The notes beneath the pieces were generated by a model that did not search any database, was not told where the DNA came from, and saw only the letters and a list, made by a program, of their open reading frames with translations. From Vibrio anguillarum (GTDB lineage Bacteria; Pseudomonadota; Gammaproteobacteria; Enterobacterales; Vibrionaceae), in contig NZ_JAHGUP010000006.1 of NCBI RefSeq assembly GCF_001989995.2, positions 1 through 64,000 on the forward strand: 64,000 nt of DNA. The letters run 5' to 3'. Made by a program: the position numbers and the translations under genes. Every line of letters starts with the position of its first letter. Position 1 is the first letter of the stretch. Shown in pieces: positions 30,423 to 36,881 of this stretch.

Positions 30423-30779
30423 AATCCTCTCCCTAGAAAAATAGTGTTTTGTTTTAAAAAATAACAAAATAATGAGTATTGTATTGAATGTGAGACGTAC
30501 ATTTTATGACGGGCCTGGCAAAACGCATTTTTTATATTAGTGTTCTGTCATTTATGCTACGCGTACGGTGTTTTTTATTGAGCTTTTGACAGGGTTCACG
30601 CATACTCAAATCCAACTACACACCTATTATGTTCAGTAGCATTAAGGTCAAATTAGTGTCGGTTCTATCGGTTGTCGATATGTTGTCGTGGGCCACTTAG
30701 GTATTAGCCTTGAACCACTTATCTCGATCTAATGTACTTTGATGTGACTGCGTAGGCCTATTTACTAGTGGAGTATTTC
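30423..30779. other. Divergent chemoreceptor / hinT promoter region
   Basis: A 357-nt gap between divergent genes. TTGACA is present at 30586–30591 but has no −10 at proper spacing. No hairpin or ORF above about 27 codons stands out, and only short open frames without ribosome-binding sites were seen. Confidence 0.4.
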
Positions 30780-31130
30780 ATGGCTGAAGAAACCATTTTT
30801 AGCAAAATTATCCGTAAAGAAATTCCTGCAGATATCCTCTATCAAGATGATTTAGTTACCGCCTTTCGGGACATTAACCCTAGAGCGCCTAGCCATATTC
30901 TTATCATTCCCAATGCGTTTATTCCGACGACCAACGATGTTGAACTTGAGCATGAAGCGGCTATGGGACGTATGTTTACAGTGGCAAAAAAAATCGCTCA
31001 ACAAGAAGGTATTGCACAAGATGGCTATCGCTTGATAGTGAATTGTAACGCTCATGGTGGCCAAGAGGTTTACCACATTCATATGCACTTGGTTGGTGGT
31101 CGCCCGTTGGGTCCGCTTTTGATGAGCTAA
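30780..31130 (+). CDS. hinT: Purine nucleoside phosphoramidase HinT
   Basis: HinT is a cytoplasmic histidine-triad hydrolase of adenosine phosphoramidates and lysyl-AMP. The 116-residue protein starts [24 protein letters not shown] and carries the triad motif [11 protein letters not shown] near the C-terminus. It is almost collinear with E. coli HinT (119). A GTG at 30768 would add four residues. ATG 30780 is preferred because GGAG lies 6 nt upstream and the family starts with MAEETIF. It heads a cluster of hinT, three lipoprotein genes, thiK and ycfP, an expanded version of the E. coli hinT–ycfL–lpoB–thiK order. Confidence 0.96.
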   Translation: MAEETIFSKIIRKEIPADILYQDDLVTAFRDINPRAPSHILIIPNAFIPTTNDVELEHEAAMGRMFTVAKKIAQQEGIAQDGYRLIVNCNAHGGQEVYHIHMHLVGGRPLGPLLMS

Positions 31131-31197
31131 TGCATGGGTCGCCCAGTCACTATTGGGCGCTCGATTGATACGATTAGAGTTAAATATGGAGTATTGA

Positions 31198-32589
31198 GTG
31201 AAGCGTTACGTGCGACATATTACGGTTTTTTTATCGCCTTTTTTTCTCAATGCCTGTGCTAATTTTTCTGCGGGGAACTTGTTTAGTCATTACAGTGCTC
31301 AAAATGGCGCTGTCTATCAGTCAGTTAAATCTGGGCAGTATCAAGATGCGGAGAATGAACTTGCGGAATTTGTCGCGGGTGACATTCTGGACAATCTGGA
31401 AAAAGGGCGAGTCCATTTTCTTAACCAGAATTATGTAGACAGTAAGCGTAGTTTCGAATTGAGTGATTCTGCGGTTAAAATTCAACAAGATAAGGCATTG
31501 ATTTCACTAAGTGATACGGCGACAAGTGTCGGTGCGTTGGCTGTGAATGATAACTTGATGGAATACGTTCCTGCGGATTATGAACTCGGTTTTTTACATC
31601 TTTATCTCGGTTTGAATTATTTACAACAGAACGATTTGGATGGAGCTCTGGTTGAAGTTCGGCGAGCGAATCAGGTACAAGAGCAAGCAAGGCAGGCTAG
31701 AGAAGCGGAACTTGAAAAGGCGCAAAAAGAGCTAAAATCACAAGGTGTGACACCAAACTTAGGCAGCGTACTAGCAAACTACCCTGATGCAGGAAAAGCT
31801 TTGCAGGCGGTGCAGAATGGTTACCTTTTTTACCTTTCTGCTTTGCTTTATGAAGCCTCTGGTGATGTTAACAGTGCCTATGTCGACTATCGACGCGCTT
31901 TGGCAGTCACTCCCGATAATATTGAGGTTATAGAGGGGACATTACGCGTTGCGAAACGATTAGGGATGAGAGAAGACCTAATCCAATTAGAGAAACGCTA
32001 CGGGAAATCTCATTCACTGACTGCTTCTCAAGGTCGTGTGCTTATAATAGAAGAGCAGAGTGTGGTGAAAGCCTTAGATAGCTGGCGTCAATCTTTACCC
32101 TTGTATGACAGCAGAGGAAATGGCGCATTGTATTCTCTCGCCTTACCTTATTATCCGAATACACCCGTTGAATCATTTTCATCACTGACGATGAATGACA
32201 AAGTACTGACTTCTCATTTTCTGACGGATGTGAATTTAATGGCAAGTCGAAACTTGTCTGAGAAAATGCCCTCTATAGTAATAAGGCAAGTGTTGAGAGT
32301 GCTGGCGAAAGATCAATTGCGCAAAGAAGCGGCCAAAGATGACAATGTTGGTAATTTAGTCTTCAACGTTTGGAATCTGCTGACAGAGCAGCCCGATACG
32401 CGCAGTTGGCTAACGCTGCCAGGGTTGGTGCAAACGGCCAGTCTGCAAGTCAATGCAGGCGAGCAACGAATAAAGGTGGGAGAGCAAGAATATCAGTTTT
32501 CTGTACCGGAAAAAGGCACCACTTTGGTGTGGGTTTCTCGTCAGGGACGCCATTCAACCATCTGGCATAAACAACTAGGAAGATTGTAA
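31198..32589 (+). CDS. TPR-containing lipoprotein, COG3014-like
   Basis: The 463-residue precursor has a lipoprotein signal peptide with lipobox LNAC (Cys20). Helical repeat-like segments around residues 40–260 include QDAENELAEFVAGDI, HLYLGLNYLQQNDLDGALVEVRRANQ and SALLYEASGDVNSAYVDYRRALAVTPDN, the last two reading as TPR units. The C-terminal third is not repeat-like and ends in a beta-rich stretch. It begins at GTG 31198 with GGAG upstream and abuts ycfL (1-nt overlap), then lpoB. It is absent between hinT and ycfL in E. coli. Proximity to lpoB suggests a role in peptidoglycan synthesis control or envelope assembly, which is inference only. The function is unknown. Confidence 0.75.
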   Translation: MKRYVRHITVFLSPFFLNACANFSAGNLFSHYSAQNGAVYQSVKSGQYQDAENELAEFVAGDILDNLEKGRVHFLNQNYVDSKRSFELSDSAVKIQQDKALISLSDTATSVGALAVNDNLMEYVPADYELGFLHLYLGLNYLQQNDLDGALVEVRRANQVQEQARQAREAELEKAQKELKSQGVTPNLGSVLANYPDAGKALQAVQNGYLFYLSALLYEASGDVNSAYVDYRRALAVTPDNIEVIEGTLRVAKRLGMREDLIQLEKRYGKSHSLTASQGRVLIIEEQSVVKALDSWRQSLPLYDSRGNGALYSLALPYYPNTPVESFSSLTMNDKVLTSHFLTDVNLMASRNLSEKMPSIVIRQVLRVLAKDQLRKEAAKDDNVGNLVFNVWNLLTEQPDTRSWLTLPGLVQTASLQVNAGEQRIKVGEQEYQFSVPEKGTTLVWVSRQGRHSTIWHKQLGRL

Positions 32590-32978
32590 TGAAAAAGTGG
32601 ATATTGGGACTGTTAGTCACATTCTCATTGATTGGATGTGCTGAAAATACCGCAGGATTAAGAGTTGATGGCGCTTCGCAAAAAGTGCTATTTGGCGACA
32701 ATGTCTTAGGTAATCGCTTGGTTGTTGAAGATATTGCAACTAACCAAGTGGATGGTCATACGAGGGGAGTTGTGCGTTTAGTGAGTCATTACCAAGGTGA
32801 CCAAATTATCGAGTACCGTTTTTCTTGGTATGACGATGATGGGCTTGAAGTCAATAACAGACAAAGTCCTTGGAAACAAAAGATCATCAGTGGGATGGAG
32901 ACGGTGTCGTTGTCGGAGATTTCTGTCAATCCAAATGGAAAACAGTTTCGCGTACAGATCCGTGGGTCAAATAATTAA
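32589..32978 (+). CDS. ycfL: YcfL family lipoprotein (DUF1425)
   Basis: The 129-residue precursor has a lipoprotein signal peptide with lipobox LIGC (Cys17). The mature part is beta-rich, with the DUF1425 pattern VLFGDNVLGNRLVVEDI and YRFSWYDDDGLEV followed by PWKQKIISGMETVSL. The start codon overlaps the stop of the preceding lipoprotein gene by 1 nt (TAATG), so it is translationally coupled. lpoB follows 22 nt later. The function of YcfL is not established; its constant position next to lpoB in enterics and vibrios points to the envelope. Confidence 0.87.
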   Translation: MKKWILGLLVTFSLIGCAENTAGLRVDGASQKVLFGDNVLGNRLVVEDIATNQVDGHTRGVVRLVSHYQGDQIIEYRFSWYDDDGLEVNNRQSPWKQKIISGMETVSLSEISVNPNGKQFRVQIRGSNN

Positions 32979-33000
32979 ATTGGGAAAGTAAGGAGCCAAT

Positions 33001-33591
33001 ATGAACAAAAGTATTATCGCATTGCTAGGACTCGCTGTCATTTTGGGCGGCTGTTCAAATAAAGTCAGCTACGGAGATGCACAATCCGTTGAAACGACGA
33101 CTGTTGATTTTGGTTCAACAGATTTACAAAAAATCGCGGGGGAAATGGTTGATAGCATGATGATGTCAGGTTCGGTAGCAGCGATTACCCGTGATTCTCG
33201 TCCTATCGTGTTTGTCGAGCGAATCAAAAATAAAACCAGTGAGCACATTGATACTGAATCTATCACTGACACCATCAGTACTAAGATGTTGAATTCAGGT
33301 AAGTTCCGCTTCGTCGACATGGGTCGTGTTGAAGCCGTGCGTGAACAGCTCAATTTCCAAAATAATGATGAGTTGGTCAACCAAAGTACCGCCATTCAGT
33401 TTGGCAAAATGGTTGGCGCACAATATATGCTGTATGGCAACTTGTCGAGTATTGTGAAAAACGCAAGCAGTGATAAAGATGTATATTACAAAATGACGAT
33501 GCGTTTAATGGATCTTCAAAGCGGCCTTATTGAATGGGCAGATGAAACCGAAATTCGTAAACAGCAGTCAAAAAGTTTACTCGGTTTTTAA
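33001..33591 (+). CDS. lpoB: Penicillin-binding protein activator LpoB
   Basis: LpoB is an outer-membrane lipoprotein that reaches through the periplasm to stimulate the peptidoglycan synthase PBP1B. The 196-residue precursor has lipobox LGGC (Cys18), a short linker (about 19–45) and then the globular domain. The domain contains RPIVFVERIKNKTSEHIDTESI, KFRFVDMGRVEAVREQL and AQYMLYGNLSSIVKN, typical of LpoB. The linker is short compared with E. coli LpoB. GGAG precedes the ATG. It is the third lipoprotein gene in a row. CsiV, linked in V. cholerae to the other synthase PBP1A, is encoded only about 6 kb away. Confidence 0.93.
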   Translation: MNKSIIALLGLAVILGGCSNKVSYGDAQSVETTTVDFGSTDLQKIAGEMVDSMMMSGSVAAITRDSRPIVFVERIKNKTSEHIDTESITDTISTKMLNSGKFRFVDMGRVEAVREQLNFQNNDELVNQSTAIQFGKMVGAQYMLYGNLSSIVKNASSDKDVYYKMTMRLMDLQSGLIEWADETEIRKQQSKSLLGF

Positions 33592-33625
33592 TCACAAAAT
33601 TGAGTAATTGAGAGAAGAGGTCCTT

Positions 33626-34477
33626 ATGGCGAGAATGTCTTGGCGTGAAGCTTGTCAGCTTGATCGTACCTTAACGTCGCTAGAAGGATTCTTCTCTACT
33701 CCCCCTGACTACGCACAAACGCTGACAGGGGGGTTAACAAACCGATGTTGGAAAATTGTCACGGAGGAACGCAGCTTTGTTTGGCGGCCTAATACTCCGA
33801 TCACTCAAGCCTTTTCCATTTCGCGTTTTCAAGAATATCAAATTCTCTCTGCTATCGAATCTTCTCACTTAGGCCCCAAGCCACTTTCCATTAATGATCA
33901 AGGATTATTGGTTGAATGGATTGATGGCCAATCCCTTACTGGTGGTTTACCTTTCGATTCTCTATTAAAAACACAGATAAAGATCCATAATCTCAGTACA
34001 GCACGCATTCCAGTTGCCCCTTTCAGTTTTATCGCTCGGGTTGATCATTATTGGCTACAGCTCAAAGCTGAGTATAAAAGTGAGGACTTGTCGGCTTTAT
34101 ATCAACGTTGGCGCACCGCACCTAACCTTGCTGATGTTGGTCAGACTTTGTGTCACTTTGATTTGGCTGGCTACAATATGGTTAAAACCGATGAAGGTAA
34201 CCGCGTGATTGATTGGGAATACGCCTCAATTGCCGACCCCCGGCTCGACCTGGCTTTAAGCATTGATGTTGCAGAAGAAAAACCATTAGAGGCGGTCTAC
34301 CGTTATTGTCAATTGCGTGAGATTGTGGGGGTCGATGATTGGGTCGAAGGTGTGGTGGCTTGGCATCCAAGAGCAACAATGATGGCCATGTTATGGTATT
34401 TGTTAGCACATCAATTATGGGGTGATGACTATTATCGTCAACAAGCCGAACATCTAAAACGCACATTATGTAGCTAG
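33626..34477 (+). CDS. thiK: Thiamine kinase-like phosphotransferase ThiK
   Basis: The 283-residue protein belongs to the choline/aminoglycoside kinase fold and by position and motifs corresponds to ThiK, which phosphorylates thiamine for salvage. Visible motifs are LTGGLTNRCWKI (nucleotide loop), the catalytic HFDLAGYNMV (Brenner-type HxDxxxxN) and the metal-binding VIDWEYASIADPRLDLA. The start at ATG 33626 follows GAGG. A TTG further upstream at 33608 was rejected. It sits between lpoB and ycfP as in E. coli, where nagZ also lies; no nagZ is found here. Substrate assignment rests on synteny, so another small-molecule kinase remains possible. Confidence 0.82.
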   Translation: MARMSWREACQLDRTLTSLEGFFSTPPDYAQTLTGGLTNRCWKIVTEERSFVWRPNTPITQAFSISRFQEYQILSAIESSHLGPKPLSINDQGLLVEWIDGQSLTGGLPFDSLLKTQIKIHNLSTARIPVAPFSFIARVDHYWLQLKAEYKSEDLSALYQRWRTAPNLADVGQTLCHFDLAGYNMVKTDEGNRVIDWEYASIADPRLDLALSIDVAEEKPLEAVYRYCQLREIVGVDDWVEGVVAWHPRATMMAMLWYLLAHQLWGDDYYRQQAEHLKRTLCS

Positions 34478-34577
34478 GATCACTGTTTCGTCGTTTTGTT
34501 GCAGTAAATTAAGGTTAAAGTCTTTGAAACCACAATCTTCGTGGTAGATTAAAAACCTCAAGGAGTGGGGAGTTATT

Positions 34578-35120
34578 ATGATTATTTATCTGCACGGTTT
34601 TGATTCAACAAGCCCAGGAAACCATGAAAAAGTACTGCAATTGCAATTTATTGACAGCGATGTCCGTTTTATTAACTACAGTACACAGCACCCAAAACAC
34701 GATATGCAGCATCTTCTAAAAGAAGTGCATAAAGTGATTGAGTTGTCTGATGACCCACATCCGATTATTTGTGGTGTAGGCCTCGGCGGCTTTTGGTCTG
34801 AGCGGATTGGATTCTTATGCGGAATTAAGCAAGTGGTGTTTAATCCTAACTTGCATCCGGAAACAAACATGACTGGACGCATCGATCGCCCTGAAGAGTA
34901 TGAAGATATTGCGACTAAGTGTGTTGAGCAATACAGGGTAAAAAATAAAGGACGCTGTTTAGTGATTTTATCTAAAGAAGATGAAATTCATGACAACAGC
35001 AAAACAGCAGCAGAGCTCGAAAACTACTACGATATCATTTGGGATGAAACCCAGAACCATAAGTTCAAGAAAATCTCACAGCATTTGCAAGCGATGAAGG
35101 CATTTAAAGAATCAAATTAA
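34578..35120 (+). CDS. ycfP: UPF0227 alpha/beta-hydrolase-like protein YcfP
   Basis: The 180-residue protein has the alpha/beta-hydrolase opening [19 protein letters not shown] and is collinear with E. coli YcfP. At the expected nucleophile elbow it reads [15 protein letters not shown], where the usual GxSxG serine is replaced by leucine. The C-terminal THKF-type histidine appears as [11 protein letters not shown]. The missing nucleophile is shared with the E. coli protein, so it is a family feature, and the activity is unknown. GGAGTGGGG lies upstream of the ATG. It ends at a strong terminator and precedes ndh as in E. coli. Confidence 0.92.
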   Translation: MIIYLHGFDSTSPGNHEKVLQLQFIDSDVRFINYSTQHPKHDMQHLLKEVHKVIELSDDPHPIICGVGLGGFWSERIGFLCGIKQVVFNPNLHPETNMTGRIDRPEEYEDIATKCVEQYRVKNKGRCLVILSKEDEIHDNSKTAAELENYYDIIWDETQNHKFKKISQHLQAMKAFKESN

Positions 35121-35147
35121 GCATCTGTGTACACATAGTTTCGACTG

Positions 35148-35177
35148 AACGACTCACAATTGTGAGTCGTTTTTTTA
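35148..35177 (+). terminator. Terminator after ycfP
   Basis: A near-perfect palindrome, ACGACTCACA (35149–35158) with TGTGAGTCGT (35161–35170), is followed by a run of T. Confidence 0.92.
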
Positions 35178-35224
35178 TTGCCCAACACCTCTATATCTCG
35201 TAGTGAAATAGGGGAATTCTTTGG

Positions 35225-35252
35225 TTGCACCATGAGTTTTGCTCTATATAAT
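35225..35252 (+). promoter_or_regulatory. Candidate ndh promoter
   Basis: A perfect −10 TATAAT (35247–35252) has TTGCAC (35225–35230) 16 nt upstream. Transcription would start near 35259, giving a leader of about 215 nt before ndh. Confidence 0.6.
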
Positions 35253-35270
35253 GATCAAACTATAAATATT

Positions 35271-35284
35271 TTGATAAATATCAA
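35271..35284. promoter_or_regulatory. FNR-type palindrome in ndh leader
   Basis: TTGATAAATATCAA is a perfect match to the FNR consensus TTGAT-N4-ATCAA. It lies about 12–25 nt downstream of the inferred start of transcription, a position expected to repress. This fits anaerobic shut-off of the aerobic dehydrogenase Ndh, known in E. coli. Binding itself is inferred. Confidence 0.7.
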
Positions 35285-35346
35285 AAAAAATTGAGAGCAA
35301 GTCTTAAATTTGCCTAATTTGTGTGTAGTTACATGCATTTATCCTA

Positions 35347-35430
35347 ATGAAACGTGCTGCGAAGATAGCTTCATTTGCTGAACAAGATTTATCTGAAGCA
35401 AGCGCATTACTGAGAATTCCTTCAGTGTGA
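35347..35430 (+). CDS. Possible leader ORF of 27 codons upstream of ndh
   Basis: ATG 35347 to TGA 35428–35430 encodes a 27-residue peptide beginning MKRAAKIASFAEQDLSEAS. No clear Shine–Dalgarno precedes it. The stop codon lies in the 5' arm of the hairpin at 35421–35444, so translation could affect folding. It may be chance. Confidence 0.25.
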   Translation: MKRAAKIASFAEQDLSEASALLRIPSV

Positions 35431-35444
35431 GATTTCACGCTGAA
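35421..35444 (+). promoter_or_regulatory. Hairpin in ndh leader
   Basis: TTCAGTGTGA (35421–35430) and TCACGCTGAA (35435–35444) form a 10-bp stem with one wobble and a GATT loop, ending 31 nt before the ndh start. A T-rich stretch follows. It could be an attenuator or mRNA-stability element. Confidence 0.5.
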
Positions 35445-35475
35445 TCATGTTTATTTCTTTTTGAGGATTATTGTT

Positions 35476-36765
35476 GTGACACGAATTATCGTAGTCGGTG
35501 GTGGCGCGGGTGGTTTAGAGCTCGCGACTAAACTTGGTCGCACTCTTGGCCGTAAAAATCGCGCAGAAATCACATTAGTGGATCGTAAAGCAAGCCACTT
35601 ATGGAAACCGTTATTGCATGAAGTGGCAACGGGTTCATTAGATGAAGGAGTGGATGCGCTAAGCTATCGCGCTCACGCAAAAAATCATCGTTTTGATTTC
35701 CAAATGGGTAGTATTGCTGATATCGATCGTGAACGCAAAGTGATTGTTCTTAGTGAATTGCAAGATGAGCATGGTGAATTGTTAATGCCAAGTCGTGAGC
35801 TTGAATATGACATTTTGGTGCTGGCAATCGGTTCAACGTCTAACGACTTCAATACTCCAGGAGTTCGTGAGCATTGTATCTTCCTTGATAGCCCTGAACA
35901 GGCAAATCGTTTTCGTACTGAAATGAACAATGAGTTTCTAAAACTTCATGCGAAAAATGGTAACGGTACAGTTGATATTGCGATTGTTGGCGCAGGTGCA
36001 ACGGGTGTTGAATTATCTGCAGAGCTACATAATGCAGTAAAAGAGCTGCGGACTTATGGTTTTGGCGATCTTGATTCAAGCAAACTGAATGTCAACCTTG
36101 TGGAAGCGGGTGAGCGTATTCTACCCGCTCTTCCACCTCGCATTTCTAGTGCTGCGCACAGCGAATTAACGAAATTAGGTGTCAACGTTCGTACTGCGAC
36201 TATGGTCACGCGAGCAGATAAGGATGGCCTAACAACTAAAGATGGCGAAAAGATTCCCGCTCAGATCATGGTGTGGGCTGCTGGCATCAAAGCACCGGAT
36301 TTTATGAAAGAGATTGCTGGTTTGGAAACAAACCGCATTAATCAGTTAGTGGTAAAAAACACCTTACAAACCACAAGAGATGACGATATTTTTGTGATCG
36401 GTGATCTAGCACAATGTACACAAGCTGATGGTTCATTTGTGCCACCTCGTGCACAAGCAGCGCACCAAATGGCAAGCCAAGCGTTCAAGAATATTGTTGC
36501 TAAGCTTAACGGGCGTGAGCTCAAACCGTATGTTTATAAAGATCACGGTTCGTTGGTTTCATTAAGTCGTTTTTCTACCGTTGGTAGCTTAATGGGTAAT
36601 TTAACCAAAGGCTCGATGATGGTTGAAGGTCGTATTGCGCGAGTAGTGTACATTTCTTTGTATCGCATGCACCAAATGGCGCTGCACGGTATGTTCAAAA
36701 CAGGGTTGATGATGTTAGTTGGCCGTATTAATCGTGTGTTGCGTCCAAACTTAAAGCTTCACTAA
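35476..36765 (+). CDS. ndh: Type II NADH dehydrogenase (NADH:quinone oxidoreductase)
   Basis: Ndh is a membrane-associated FAD enzyme that transfers electrons from NADH to quinone without pumping ions. The 429-residue protein starts [21 protein letters not shown], the FAD-binding Rossmann motif. The second nucleotide-binding motif is [22 protein letters not shown], with [27 protein letters not shown] near the FAD tail. The C-terminal amphipathic part [21 protein letters not shown] mediates membrane contact. GTG 35476, with GAGG 9 nt upstream, is chosen over TTG 35461. It is preceded by a long leader with an FNR palindrome and followed by a bidirectional terminator. Confidence 0.96.
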   Translation: MTRIIVVGGGAGGLELATKLGRTLGRKNRAEITLVDRKASHLWKPLLHEVATGSLDEGVDALSYRAHAKNHRFDFQMGSIADIDRERKVIVLSELQDEHGELLMPSRELEYDILVLAIGSTSNDFNTPGVREHCIFLDSPEQANRFRTEMNNEFLKLHAKNGNGTVDIAIVGAGATGVELSAELHNAVKELRTYGFGDLDSSKLNVNLVEAGERILPALPPRISSAAHSELTKLGVNVRTATMVTRADKDGLTTKDGEKIPAQIMVWAAGIKAPDFMKEIAGLETNRINQLVVKNTLQTTRDDDIFVIGDLAQCTQADGSFVPPRAQAAHQMASQAFKNIVAKLNGRELKPYVYKDHGSLVSLSRFSTVGSLMGNLTKGSMMVEGRIARVVYISLYRMHQMALHGMFKTGLMMLVGRINRVLRPNLKLH

Positions 36766-36786
36766 TATTCCCAGCGTACTGGCCAT

Positions 36787-36826
36787 AAAAAAGCCTCGCC
36801 TTTGTTAAAAGGCGAGGCTTTTTTTG
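36787..36826. terminator. Bidirectional terminator between ndh and bap1
   Basis: AAGCCTCGCC (36791–36800) pairs with GGCGAGGCTT (36811–36820), extended by A and T runs on both sides. The genes are convergent. Confidence 0.92.
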
Positions 36827-36831
36827 TCATC

Positions 36832-36866
36832 CCACCACCACCACCGCCTTGGGCGATAGTGGTGGT
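36832..36866. repeat. CCA trinucleotide repeat and hairpin downstream of bap1
   Basis: Four tandem CCA units (36832–36843) can pair with GTGGTGG (36859–36865), giving a hairpin just after the bap1 stop on the minus strand and before the shared terminator. Confidence 0.5.
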
Positions 36867-36881
36867 TATATCAAATTCAAG

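Noticed and set aside
30506-30589. 27-codon ORF between the chemoreceptor and hinT
   Set aside because: It has no ribosome-binding site, is short, and is unremarkable in composition.
31139-31162. Hairpin CGCCCA/TGGGCG after hinT as terminator
   Set aside because: The stem is only 6 bp with no T tract, and the downstream gene follows closely; read-through is likely.
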